A stretch of 64,000 nucleotides of DNA from Candidatus Saccharimonadota bacterium (GTDB taxonomy: Bacteria > Patescibacteriota > Saccharimonadia > Saccharimonadales > Saccharimonadaceae), in the NCBI GenBank assembly GCA_017561575.1, contig JAFZBS010000010.1, forward strand, positions 84,453 to 148,452. The letters run 5' to 3'. The notes beneath the pieces are model-generated. The model searched no databases. It was given only the letters and a program-made list of their open reading frames with translations, and was not told where the DNA came from. Of this stretch, positions 55,186 to 63,684 are shown piece after piece (position 1 is the stretch's first letter; each line of letters begins with the position of its first letter). A program made the translations under genes and the position numbers.

Positions 55186-56457
55186 GTGATAAAGATTGAT
55201 AAAATCATCCCAGGTGGGCAAGCTCTTGGTACTGAAGATAGTGGCAAGAAAGTTTTTTTCTGGAACGCTCTTCCTGGTGAATTGGTTACTGATTATAAAA
55301 TTACCAAAACTAAATCATCTTTTTTAGAAGCTATCGCGCTTAATGTAGAGAACCCATCAAAACATCGTGTTGCGTCCAAAGATGAATGTTTTCTCTCTAC
55401 CTCACCTTGGCAAATTATGGATTATAATTACGAGTTAGAACTAAAACAAGAACTTGTGGTAGAAATCTTCCGTGAACACCAAATAAATATTGATACGCCA
55501 GAAATAATTACCGATAATAAAGATTATTATTACCGTAACAAAATGGAATATGCTCTCTATTGGGACAATGAGCAGCAAAAAATCCGCCTTGCTTTTCATG
55601 GACGTGGTAGTCATCAAAAAATCCCCATCACCAAATCCAGTATTGAACGTCCTGAAATATTTCAAGCAGCCACCACTATTATTGATGACTTAAATAGCCG
55701 TCATGAAGAGGCGCGCAAATACCAATCTCTTCTCTTGCGTTGTAACCAAGAAGGCATAGTTTCTGGCGGACTTTTTGAAAACAAAAAGCCTCACCCCCAC
55801 TTTAATAATCTAAATGATTCTATACTGGGACACAATTATTCTTATTCTCCGAACGGTTTCTTCCAAATCAACCTCCCGGTCTACGAGATGGCTCTTAGTG
55901 AAATTAAAAAGCATATCAATACCGACGAAGTTTTAGATCTCTATGCGGGTGTCGGCACCATTGGCCTCTCAGTCGCCCGCGATAAACACCTCACCTTGGT
56001 AGAATGTGACAAATATGCATTTAATGAGATGGCAAAAAATATTACCATTGAGGGACCCCAAGATATTACGAAAACAACCCTTTTTCCAACCATTTGCGAC
56101 AACGGGAGCAAACTAGCGAGCGAGCCCCGTAACGACGGGAGCGAGCGAAGCGGGTTGGAAAAAGGGTTGTTAAGTAATATCACAGCCATCTTAGCTAAAT
56201 CTGAGAATGTATTGCAACACATTAAACCGTCTCAAACCGTTATTCTTGACCCCCCTCGTTCTGGCTGCGACAAAAAACTAATCTCTAAACTCCTTGAAAT
56301 CACTCCCCAAAAAATAATCTATCTTTCTTGTAACCCCGCCACCCAAGCACGTGACACCAAACTTCTGTTAGAAAAATATCATATCGACAAAATCAAAACT
56401 TTTAACTTCTTCCCCCATACTCCACATATTGAAAACCTAATTGTGTTATCATTGTAA
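55186..56457 (+). CDS. 23S rRNA uracil-5-methyltransferase (RlmD/RumA family) with in-frame insertion
   Basis: SAM-dependent m5U methyltransferase. 424 residues from GTG 55186: TRAM-like N-domain (KIIPGGQALG), a Cys-containing middle (ECFLSTSPW) that retains few of the Fe-S Cys of RlmD, SPNGFFQINLPVYE, SAM loop VLDLYAGVGTIGLSVA, ILDPPRSGC, and catalytic Cys in YLSCNPAT. Residues ~293-332 are encoded exactly by a 120-bp palindromic element absent from the family pattern, between the SAM strand region and ILDPP. The reading frame stays open. RlmCD-type or RlmD-type specificity cannot be told apart. Confidence 0.87.
   Translation: MIKIDKIIPGGQALGTEDSGKKVFFWNALPGELVTDYKITKTKSSFLEAIALNVENPSKHRVASKDECFLSTSPWQIMDYNYELELKQELVVEIFREHQINIDTPEIITDNKDYYYRNKMEYALYWDNEQQKIRLAFHGRGSHQKIPITKSSIERPEIFQAATTIIDDLNSRHEEARKYQSLLLRCNQEGIVSGGLFENKKPHPHFNNLNDSILGHNYSYSPNGFFQINLPVYEMALSEIKKHINTDEVLDLYAGVGTIGLSVARDKHLTLVECDKYAFNEMAKNITIEGPQDITKTTLFPTICDNGSKLASEPRNDGSERSGLEKGLLSNITAILAKSENVLQHIKPSQTVILDPPRSGCDKKLISKLLEITPQKIIYLSCNPATQARDTKLLLEKYHIDKIKTFNFFPHTPHIENLIVLSL
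56062..56181. repeat. 120-bp palindromic element inside the rRNA methyltransferase gene
   Basis: Outer arms GATATTAC (56062-56069) and GTAATATC (56174-56181), then AACAACCCTTTTTCCAACC (56073-56091) and its exact reverse complement (56153-56171). That gives 27 paired bases with a 3x2 internal loop. The 61-bp interior is rich in GAGCGAGC-type sequence. Length is 40 codons, so it is read through in frame. Confidence 0.85.
56444..56452 (+). promoter_or_regulatory. Extended -10 promoter, leaderless start at 56459
   Basis: TGtTATCAT, one mismatch from consensus, inside the end of the methyltransferase gene and 6 nt before the ATG. Confidence 0.45.
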
Positions 56458-56458
56458 T

Positions 56459-57133
56459 ATGGGCAAGCTAGAATTCAAAAAATATTTATTTACAATAATA
56501 AATTTATTCATTTTTGTTACTACTGCTATAGCTGTGCCGATTACATTATTGGTCGGCTCTCGCTCTACCCGTCTTGATGGTGGTGATATTCCTTATTGGC
56601 AGCATATCGCAACCTTCACAATCTTAAGTAATATTTTCTTAGGAATTGTTGCCCTCGTTTTAGCAATCTTAAGCGTTATCAAAAAGGAAAAATTTCCAAC
56701 TAATACACAATTGAATTGGTATCTAGCCGCCACCAGTGCTGGGCTTGTCACCTTTTTTACAGTAATCCTCTTTTTAGCCCCAATGCGTGCCATAAACGGC
56801 AAAAACTACTTTGATATGATTGTTGAAACCATGTTTTTCTTACATTTCCTAAACCCTGTTCTTGCCGCCACTGCTTTTATATTTTTAACCGGCAACCGTA
56901 CGATTAACCTAAAATCTCGCCTTCTCGCCACACTACCAGTTCTCTTCTATGCAATTCCCTATTTTCTAAATGTGGTTATTTTTAAAACCTGGCCAGATTT
57001 CTATGGTCTTACCTTTGGTGGTAAATATTTTCTTCTCCCACTCGTTTTTGCTGCCTTTATTTTATTAGTTTTTGGCATAGCTTCCCTACTTGTCTTCTTG
57101 CGCCGTAAAATAAAAACAAACCTCTTCAATTAA
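56459..57133 (+). CDS. Polytopic membrane protein of unknown function, 224 aa
   Basis: Not recognised. Six predicted transmembrane helices with short loops, an early LVGSRSTRLDGGDIPYWQHIATFTILSN and a basic C-terminus RRKIKTNLFN. Resembles small DUF-type integral membrane proteins with a polar residue in several helices. Starts 1 bp after the preceding stop and may also be expressed from the internal -10 at 56444. The tRNA-Ser(GGA) promoter follows. Confidence 0.68.
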   Translation: MGKLEFKKYLFTIINLFIFVTTAIAVPITLLVGSRSTRLDGGDIPYWQHIATFTILSNIFLGIVALVLAILSVIKKEKFPTNTQLNWYLAATSAGLVTFFTVILFLAPMRAINGKNYFDMIVETMFFLHFLNPVLAATAFIFLTGNRTINLKSRLLATLPVLFYAIPYFLNVVIFKTWPDFYGLTFGGKYFLLPLVFAAFILLVFGIASLLVFLRRKIKTNLFN

Positions 57134-57150
57134 AACCTAAAATATGCTAA

Positions 57151-57156
57151 TATAAT
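57151..57156 (+). promoter_or_regulatory. -10 box of tRNA-Ser(GGA)
   Basis: TATAAT 8 nt before the mature 5' end. No TG extension. Confidence 0.55.
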
Positions 57157-57164
57157 AGCAAGAC

Positions 57165-57254
57165 GGAAAGGTGGCCGAGCGGTTTAAGGCGCACGCTTGG
57201 AAAGCGTGTAAAGGGGCAACTCTTTCGCAGGTTCAAATCCTGTCCTTTCCGCCA
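57165..57254 (+). tRNA. tRNA-Ser (anticodon GGA)
   Basis: Class II tRNA: acceptor GGAAAGG/CCTTTCC, anticodon loop TTGGAAA in CACGC/GCGTG, long variable arm, T-loop GTTCAAATC, discriminator G and encoded CCA. The ABC gene starts 11 bp downstream, so tRNA and mRNA may be cotranscribed. Confidence 0.95.
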
Positions 57255-57265
57255 GGTATATAAAT

Positions 57266-58021
57266 ATGAATGAAGAGATAATAAAAATCACCGGGCTTAC
57301 AAAACGTTATGGTTATGGCGACGCCGAATCATTTGCTCTCAAAGATTTTGATCTGACTATTAAACGTGGTGAATTTATCATGATTATGGGCCCATCTGGT
57401 TGTGGTAAAACCACCCTGCTTAATATTATTGGCTTATTAGATCGTGCAACATCTGGTGAATATATCTTAAATGATAGAAATATCGCCAATATCTCTTCCA
57501 CCCGCCAAGCTCGCATCCGTGCCAAAAAAATCGGCTTTATCTTCCAAAACTATAACCTTATAGACGATCTTCCAATTCTTGAAAATGTCGCACTCCCACT
57601 GGTTTATATCGGCCAGCCCCGTACTGTTAGGTTAAAAAATGCTTCCGAAGCTTTAAAACGATTTCATTTAGGGGAAAAAGAATACTATTATCCATGGCAA
57701 CTTTCTGGTGGTCAGCAACAACGTGCCGCCATCGCTCGCGCTATTGTTTCTAATCCTGAAATTATTCTTGCTGATGAACCTACTGGTAATCTTGATTCTC
57801 GTACATCATATATCGTTATGGATGAATTGAAAAAAATTCACGAAGAAGGTAATACTATTGTTATGGTCACACATAACCCATCTCTTACTACCTATGCCAC
57901 CCGTGTTATCAATATGCTGGATGGACAAATTGATACCGATATTAAAACCGTAGACGATAAAAACCTCCCTCAGCCCATCAGTGTCAAAAAGAAAAAACGC
58001 TCTAAACGGAGGAAACGCTAA
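57266..58021 (+). CDS. MacB/LolD-type ABC transporter ATPase
   Basis: 251 residues. Walker [11 protein letters not shown]-loop [11 protein letters not shown], signature [14 protein letters not shown], Walker [12 protein letters not shown] and switch His VTHNP are in the order of the MacB/LolD/FtsE subfamily. Basic C-terminus [11 protein letters not shown]. Powers the permease encoded next (TAATG overlap). Such pairs export peptides or lipoproteins, or act as mechanotransmitters. Confidence 0.9.
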   Translation: MNEEIIKITGLTKRYGYGDAESFALKDFDLTIKRGEFIMIMGPSGCGKTTLLNIIGLLDRATSGEYILNDRNIANISSTRQARIRAKKIGFIFQNYNLIDDLPILENVALPLVYIGQPRTVRLKNASEALKRFHLGEKEYYYPWQLSGGQQQRAAIARAIVSNPEIILADEPTGNLDSRTSYIVMDELKKIHEEGNTIVMVTHNPSLTTYATRVINMLDGQIDTDIKTVDDKNLPQPISVKKKKRSKRRKR

Positions 58022-59250
58022 TGGCTATGTTATTTCGTACACACCTAAAGCTTGCTCGGACTTCCATCAAAGAAAACCGTACCCGCTCTTTCCTAACCTG
58101 TCTAGGAATTGCTATAGGCATCGCTAGTATAATTCTGATTCTCAGCCTCACTGGAAGTATTTCAAAATTAATCTCGAGTGAGCTTGAGAGTATCGGCTCA
58201 GATTTAATCGTGGTCCGCCCTAGCTCCACCAAAGATGGAATCACATCTGTGATTGAAGAGCTAACATCTTCTAATTCATTTGAGCGCAGCACACTAAAAG
58301 TTGAAGACACTAAAAGCATTAGCGAAATTGAGCAAGTCACTGTCGCGGCACCAATCGCTCTATCTGTTAACACTATCACTAATGAGGATAACACTGTTGC
58401 CTCTGCCACAATCCTTGGCACCACTACGGATTTTTTCACCATGGAACCACTCGCTTTTCGTTATGGTACAGCCCTTAGTGAAAAAAACAAAGAAACGTCA
58501 GTTGTGATTGGTCATATGTTGTCACTATATCTATTTAATACATCTAACCCTGTCGGACGTACACTTAATTTTCACGGTCAGCGTTTTATTGTGGTTGGAG
58601 TATTAGAAGAAGTCACAGATTCCATAAACTTCAATAATATTGATTATAATAATATTCTCATCATGGATGTAAATGTACTAAATGATTTGATTGGTTCCTT
58701 GCAGGTTCAACAAATCAATGCCAAAGTTGCAAATACAAGTGAACTCGCTAGCACAGCAGAAGCTATTCAAAAACTTCTCTTAGAACAACATTCTGGTGAC
58801 ACCAATTTCACCGTCTCTTATGGTGACGCCATCGCGCACCCAGCCAGCTCGTTACTAAATATTATATCTGGCATGTTGGCAATCGTAGCCAGCGTATCTC
58901 TAGTAGTAGGAGGTATTGGTGTCATGAATATTATGCTCGTATCCGTTGCGGAGCGTACTCACGAAATTGGCATCAGGAAGGCAGTTGGCGCTTCGTCTCG
59001 CAATATTCTCATGCAGTTTATGTTTGAGTCGCTAATCATGTCAATTTTAGGCGGTATCATGGGAATAATCCTAGGTTATATTTTAGCCTTTTTTGCCTCA
59101 TCGATTACTCCATTTGCGCCCTATATCAGCTGGCAAATTTTGCTCATTGTCTTTGCGACCACTATCGGTGTTGGGGTTATCTTTGGTATCTACCCAGCTA
59201 TCAAAGCTGCCTCCAAAAACCCAATTGATTCACTTAAACATTATAGGTAA
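58021..59250 (+). CDS. MacB-like ABC permease (FtsX fold)
   Basis: 409 residues. N-terminal helix after RTRSFLTCLGIAIGIASIILILSL, a large periplasmic-type domain (about 50-265) and three C-terminal helices with GGIGVMNIMLVSVAERTHEIGIRKAVGASSRNIL, the FtsX/MacB hallmark. A single-pass-plus-three topology with outward domain. Partner of the 57266 ATPase; the transported substrate is unknown. Confidence 0.9.
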   Translation: MAMLFRTHLKLARTSIKENRTRSFLTCLGIAIGIASIILILSLTGSISKLISSELESIGSDLIVVRPSSTKDGITSVIEELTSSNSFERSTLKVEDTKSISEIEQVTVAAPIALSVNTITNEDNTVASATILGTTTDFFTMEPLAFRYGTALSEKNKETSVVIGHMLSLYLFNTSNPVGRTLNFHGQRFIVVGVLEEVTDSINFNNIDYNNILIMDVNVLNDLIGSLQVQQINAKVANTSELASTAEAIQKLLLEQHSGDTNFTVSYGDAIAHPASSLLNIISGMLAIVASVSLVVGGIGVMNIMLVSVAERTHEIGIRKAVGASSRNILMQFMFESLIMSILGGIMGIILGYILAFFASSITPFAPYISWQILLIVFATTIGVGVIFGIYPAIKAASKNPIDSLKHYR

Positions 59251-59252
59251 AT

Positions 59253-60500
59253 ATGAAAAAACAGCTTGAAAAACTCCCTTTCTACAACCAAATGGTACTT
59301 CCATACCATCTTGCGCAAGCTGTTTTTGCCACTACTAAGTATCACCATCCAGCCAAAAAACTTCATGTTATTGGTGTAACTGGTACCAACGGCAAAACTA
59401 CAACCTGCTTCATGATTTGGCAAATGCTTCGCTCAGCTGGTTACAAAGTAGGCCTTATGACTACAGTTGCCTGGGGTGTTGATAAACTTGAACCGGAGCT
59501 CGGTCATATGACCACCGTTGATGCTATGACTCTAAATAGGCGCATCGCCGAAATCAAAAACCAAGGCGCCGAATTTCTCGTCCTCGAGACTACTTCCCAC
59601 GCATTGGCTGAATTTCGCACACTTAGTATTTCCTTTGAAATCGCCGTCTTTACCAATCTTACTCACGATCATCTAGATTATCATGGCACACTCACGAATT
59701 ATCGTAACGCCAAAGGTAAACTCTTTAAAAAAGCCAAGTTTAGCATCCTAAATGCCGATGATCCTGCCACTAAATATTATCAAACCCTCGCGAAGAAATA
59801 TATCACGTATGGTATAAAATCTGGCGATTATCAGGCAAAAAATATCGAAATGACTGTATCTGGAGTAAAATACTCGTGTGGTGATATAAATATCCAAACC
59901 AACATTCCTGGCGAATTTAATATTTACAATTCCCTTGCTGCAAGTTTGGTTGGACAAAAACTCGGCCTAACCCCAGCGCAAATCGAACAAGGCATCGCTT
60001 CTTTGCCCGCCGTTGAAGGTCGCATGAATATTATTGACGAGGGACAACCTTTCACCGTTATTATTGATTATGCTCACACGCCAGATGCTCTCGAAAAGGT
60101 GTTTGATAGTGTTGGTAGTCATAAAGGTCGGATTATTTCTGTCCACGGCGGTGCTGGCCGTCGAGATCCTGCTACGCGCCCCATCCGTGGCCGCATTCTT
60201 GCTAAATATTCTGATATTGTCATTATCACCGAAGATGATTCTCGTGACGAAGACCCCGAAGTGATTTCTCAAGGTTTTATAGATGGCGCTATCAAGGAAG
60301 GCAAAATTCTAGGCAAAGATTTGTTTAAAGAATTAGATCGCAAAAAAGCCATCGAGCTCGCTTTGAAAACTGCCAAAAAAGGTGACCTTGTTTTAATTCT
60401 CGGCAAAGGTCACGAAAAAACCATTCTCCGAAAAGACGGCGCTCATCCATTTGAGGATATCAAAGTTGCCCGCTCTATTCTTCGCTCTCTTAATAAATAA
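59253..60500 (+). CDS. MurE-like Mur ligase lacking the N-terminal UDP domain
   Basis: 415 residues instead of ~490. Central ATPase domain with GVTGTNGKTTT (41-51), LETTSHALAEFR, TNLTHDHLDYHG and the carbamylated-Lys region NYRNAKGKLF, then the C-terminal ligase domain with YAHTPDAL, GGAGRRDPATRP and EDDSRDEDPEVI. The last block replaces the DNPR motif of meso-diaminopimelate-adding MurE, so the amino acid added is unclear. The N-terminal UDP-MurNAc-binding domain of MurE is reduced to about 35 residues. Confidence 0.8.
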   Translation: MKKQLEKLPFYNQMVLPYHLAQAVFATTKYHHPAKKLHVIGVTGTNGKTTTCFMIWQMLRSAGYKVGLMTTVAWGVDKLEPELGHMTTVDAMTLNRRIAEIKNQGAEFLVLETTSHALAEFRTLSISFEIAVFTNLTHDHLDYHGTLTNYRNAKGKLFKKAKFSILNADDPATKYYQTLAKKYITYGIKSGDYQAKNIEMTVSGVKYSCGDINIQTNIPGEFNIYNSLAASLVGQKLGLTPAQIEQGIASLPAVEGRMNIIDEGQPFTVIIDYAHTPDALEKVFDSVGSHKGRIISVHGGAGRRDPATRPIRGRILAKYSDIVIITEDDSRDEDPEVISQGFIDGAIKEGKILGKDLFKELDRKKAIELALKTAKKGDLVLILGKGHEKTILRKDGAHPFEDIKVARSILRSLNK

Positions 60501-60562
60501 CCGCCAACAAACAATCACTTTCTGATATAATATAATATAAATAACATAAACGGGACCAGAAT

Positions 60563-61765
60563 ATGGATAATAAAACAACGAAACCAAACCAAGACCAGCC
60601 CACGGCAAAAACCCAGAAAACACCAGAAAAAACGACAAAAAACAAACCAGAGAAAAACGCCGCCAAGTCAACACCGGCCCCGAAAACCACCAAAAAAAGC
60701 AAAAAAGCACCGTGGATTATCGCGATTATTATTTTTGTATTATTACTATGTGGTGGCGGCTTTGCGGCATTTGCCATTATCAAGAATCAGCCCGATAATA
60801 TCGCTCGCGATGCTATAAATAATTTCTTTACCGCAAAAAGCGTAAAGATAGACGGTACCGCCAAATTATCATTTAGCAGCGCTAGCTTATTTGGTATTAA
60901 AAGTATCGGATTAGATTTTGACGCCAGTTCTGCCAATTCTAACCACATCACCAATACTACCGTTCGCATTGGTCTTGGCGATAATAACGAAATTACACTT
61001 GCCAACATTGGCGAGACAATGTTAGAAAATGGTATCTTTTATCTTAAACTATCCGGCATTAAAAATACCTATGATACCTACGCCAAAAGTCTCGTATCTT
61101 CATACCTCTCCAGTAGCTTCGGCAATTCAAAATATGCCGCGACTTACACCAAGAAGTACCTCTCCCTTATTGATGAAATGTTGAATTATATTGAGGACCG
61201 CTGGTTTGAAATTTCTCTCGAGGATATCAAAAATGATGAAATGTATGACAGTATTAGTTCGGTCGTCAGCTTTGACACAAACGCTGAGTATAACTGTATT
61301 GCCGACAAGAGGAACAATTTTGAAAAATATTCCGATGAGTTCTCCAAACTTTATGATCAAAACTCATTCATTGTGCTAAAGTCTGGGCAAGACTCATTCT
61401 ATAATGTAACTTTTGACCCACAAAAGACCGCAAACTATGTTAATGCTATTCCGGACACTACTTTCTATAGCGATGTAATGTCTTGTGTTTCTTCAGAAGC
61501 ACCAGCTTTGCCATCCGAACAATCTATTACCAGTGACGATGTTGTGAGAATTCTCGAATATTCCCCTGAGATCTCGGCAAAGTTTGACGGCTTCTTTAGC
61601 CACACTCTCTCCGAACTCAAAGTATCAAAAGATTACGATTCCTTTAACTTTAATTCGGATTTTAAATTTAGCTACCCAAACAACCTTACCGTGGTCGCAC
61701 CCGAAGAATCCACCCCTATCATGGAGTTTGTTCACAAAATTTACGAAATTGCCGCGAAGCTATAA
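60563..61765 (+). CDS. Membrane-anchored extracytoplasmic protein of unknown function, 400 aa
   Basis: Not recognised. Lys/Thr/Pro-rich cytoplasmic N-terminus (1-48), one membrane helix (about 49-73) and a ~325-residue outer domain. The outer domain contains AINNFFTAKSVKIDGTAKLSFSSAS and two or three Cys (EYNCIADK, VMSCVSSE), with a pattern like LolA/LppX-type beta-rich lipid carriers at best. Stacked -10-like boxes (TATAAT repeats, about 60526-60540) precede the ATG. The stop is directly abutted by the convergent gene at 61766. Confidence 0.65.
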   Translation: MDNKTTKPNQDQPTAKTQKTPEKTTKNKPEKNAAKSTPAPKTTKKSKKAPWIIAIIIFVLLLCGGGFAAFAIIKNQPDNIARDAINNFFTAKSVKIDGTAKLSFSSASLFGIKSIGLDFDASSANSNHITNTTVRIGLGDNNEITLANIGETMLENGIFYLKLSGIKNTYDTYAKSLVSSYLSSSFGNSKYAATYTKKYLSLIDEMLNYIEDRWFEISLEDIKNDEMYDSISSVVSFDTNAEYNCIADKRNNFEKYSDEFSKLYDQNSFIVLKSGQDSFYNVTFDPQKTANYVNAIPDTTFYSDVMSCVSSEAPALPSEQSITSDDVVRILEYSPEISAKFDGFFSHTLSELKVSKDYDSFNFNSDFKFSYPNNLTVVAPEESTPIMEFVHKIYEIAAKL

Positions 61766-62512
61766 TTACTCCGGCATATACTCCGCAATCCCCTCGACAA
61801 CCAAATCTGACCTCACGCCCATCGCGCTAGCAATCGCTGCCGCGCACGCCATATAAGACACCGCTGTTTCTCCCGGCACAAAAGTTGCCACTGATACAAT
61901 CTCGGACTTCATTGATAGTGTTGCCTCAGTACCCTTAGCATATAATTTAGAATTTAAAATTTTTATATCCTTCCCTGTCTGTCCATAACTCAAAGTGTCT
62001 TTTACGCCCTTAAATCCCTCAAAAACATTGTAATTCATATCATCACGGTTCAAGATCACCGTCCCGGGTTTCATATTAAAAAGTGTCTTTTCTGAATCCA
62101 AATATTCTTCCGCCGTCATATCTTTAAGTGAAGAAGTCACAAAATTCGTCATCGCCGCAATATGTACCGGCAACCCATAAAACACATTATCTCGCAAAGT
62201 TTCCGCCGGCACCGTTACTACTACGACATTTGCTCCGGCTTTCCAGGCGTCCGAGAGAAATTTATGCAAAGTCCCAAGCTTATAAGGCTGATCACTTGCA
62301 AACACCGCCACCTGCTCACCGGTAGCTTTTAATATTTCGTGTACATAATGCGCCACCGTGGTCTTCCCTGTTGTCCCAGTAATTGCAACTAGCTTCATAT
62401 CCTTAGTCGGATTTCCGTAATAAGATTTCAGAAGCGACGCCTTAATTTTTTGCGATTGCGCCCTTAAACCACCTTTTTTGTTTTTCACTTGCTTCTTCTC
62501 TCGCTTTTCCAT
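61766..62512 (-). CDS. Minimal Mur-ligase-like ATPase domain protein
   Basis: 248 residues. It contains only a Mur-ligase central domain: ITGTTGKTTVAHY (P-loop 46-51), VVTVPAETLRDNVFYG and MTNFVTSSLKDMTAEEYLDSEKTLF (Mg/phosphate region), with no N-terminal UDP domain and no C-terminal ligase domain. A basic Lys/Arg-rich N-terminus (1-30) is present. Its ligase activity is doubtful; it may be a regulator or a partner of the 59253 protein. ATG follows TGgTAGAAT by 6 nt (leaderless). Confidence 0.75.
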   Translation of the reverse strand: MEKREKKQVKNKKGGLRAQSQKIKASLLKSYYGNPTKDMKLVAITGTTGKTTVAHYVHEILKATGEQVAVFASDQPYKLGTLHKFLSDAWKAGANVVVVTVPAETLRDNVFYGLPVHIAAMTNFVTSSLKDMTAEEYLDSEKTLFNMKPGTVILNRDDMNYNVFEGFKGVKDTLSYGQTGKDIKILNSKLYAKGTEATLSMKSEIVSVATFVPGETAVSYMACAAAIASAMGVRSDLVVEGIAEYMPE

Positions 62513-62518
62513 ACCCTA

Positions 62519-62527
62519 ATTCTACCA
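62519..62527 (-). promoter_or_regulatory. Extended -10 promoter, leaderless, of the 61766 gene
   Basis: TGgTAGAAT on the minus strand, 6 nt before ATG 62512. Confidence 0.55.
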
Positions 62528-62553
62528 CCTTTCCCGTAAAAATAAAAACATAA

Positions 62554-63567
62554 CTACTCTAATAACTTGCACACTAGCGATACAATCAAATCCTTTTCTT
62601 TCGGTTCACTCTCGGCGATTAAGAGCGCAATCGCCGTCAGCGCTCGGTCCGAAATCTTTGTTTCGCCTTTATCTGTTAGTTGGCAATCGTTCATTGTTAA
62701 AAACAAGATAAACAAAAGCGACCCGATCCGCTTGTTCCCATCATAAAACGGATGGTCTTTGATAATAAAATAAAGTAAATTCGCCGCCTTCTCCGGCACA
62801 CTCGGATATAATTCTTTCTGGTTAAAACTCTGAAATATCGCCGCCAGGCTTCCATCAAAACTCTTCCCCCGCTTCTTACCAAATAATTCTGACCCGCCTA
62901 CGCTAGCTCTTAACTGCTCCACTGCTCGGTCACAAACCTCAATGGTTAGTTCCCTCCCCTTCCTCTTATTATTCATAAAATGCAAATCAATATGCCCGTC
63001 GTCATACTCCTCCAGAGTTTTGAAACTCCCTGCATACCGCGAAATCACTTCAAGCACTCCATTTGCTTCCCCAGCATCCAGTTCGTTTCGCGCCGTGAGC
63101 CGCCTAACCAGCGCCATCACGTCCTCTACGTCGTGGAGCTTTTTAAGCTCCCTCTTTTCCGCAATCGCTTTGAGCCTCCGCTCATTTACTGCCACGCCGT
63201 CACTCAAATATCGCTTGAGCACCGTCGTTGCCCAAATTCTAAATTGCGTCGCTTTCTTTGAATTTACCCGGTACCCCACCGAAATAATCGCATCAAGATT
63301 GTATATTTTTACTTCACGCACTTGTGTTTTATCGCTCATGGCACCATGCTTAGTGGTATGTGCATTTTTTGCACACACCACAGTTTCATCAAGCTCCCCT
63401 GTATTAAAAACGTTTCGGAGATGTCGCCCCACTACAGTCCTGTCCACTCCAAAAAGCTGCGCTATCTGCGCCTGAGTCGCCCAAATAGTCTCCCCCTCTG
63501 CGTCCACATCAAAAACCACTTCCCCCGTCAGGCCTTTGTAAATCTCGATTCTCTTCTCCTCCGTCAT
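62554..63567 (-). CDS. RhuM-family protein with C-terminal Fic/Doc domain
   Basis: 337 residues from ATG 63567, placed by TGcTATAAT ending 7 nt upstream (leaderless). The N-terminal ~150 residues form the RhuM virulence-protein domain (TQAQIAQLFGVDRTVVGRHLRNVFNTGEL, IYNLDAIISVGYRVNSKKATQFRIWATTVLKRYL), with a helix-turn-helix look. The C-terminal ~180 carry the Fic signature HPFYDGNKRIGS, the AMP-transferring motif HxFx(D/E)GNxR. May act as a toxin or as an effector on host proteins. Next to tRNA-Ser(CGA), a common integration site. No antitoxin-like partner gene is visible. Confidence 0.88.
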   Translation of the reverse strand: MTEEKRIEIYKGLTGEVVFDVDAEGETIWATQAQIAQLFGVDRTVVGRHLRNVFNTGELDETVVCAKNAHTTKHGAMSDKTQVREVKIYNLDAIISVGYRVNSKKATQFRIWATTVLKRYLSDGVAVNERRLKAIAEKRELKKLHDVEDVMALVRRLTARNELDAGEANGVLEVISRYAGSFKTLEEYDDGHIDLHFMNNKRKGRELTIEVCDRAVEQLRASVGGSELFGKKRGKSFDGSLAAIFQSFNQKELYPSVPEKAANLLYFIIKDHPFYDGNKRIGSLLFILFLTMNDCQLTDKGETKISDRALTAIALLIAESEPKEKDLIVSLVCKLLE

Positions 63568-63574
63568 CCCCCTC

Positions 63575-63583
63575 ATTATAGCA
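63575..63583 (-). promoter_or_regulatory. Extended -10 promoter, leaderless, of the RhuM-Fic gene
   Basis: TGcTATAAT on the minus strand, 7 nt before ATG 63567. Confidence 0.65.
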
Positions 63584-63591
63584 CAAGGTGT

Positions 63592-63683
63592 CGTTAGGAA
63601 TAAAAATAATACTAGTACTGAGGAGACTTTCCGAATTGTCTCCGAAGTACTAGTATTATTTTTAATGCATATTCGTTAGGAAT
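63592..63683. mobile_element. MITE-like hairpin flanked by 10-bp direct repeats
   Basis: AAAAATAATACTAGTACT (63602-63619) and its exact reverse complement (63646-63663) enclose a second stem GGAGAC/GTCTCC (63622-63627, 63638-63643). CGTTAGGAAT stands on both sides (63592-63601 and 63674-63683), as a target duplication would. A5 and T5 flanks also make it a bidirectional terminator for the tRNA. No transposase is present. Confidence 0.55.
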
Positions 63684-63684
63684 G

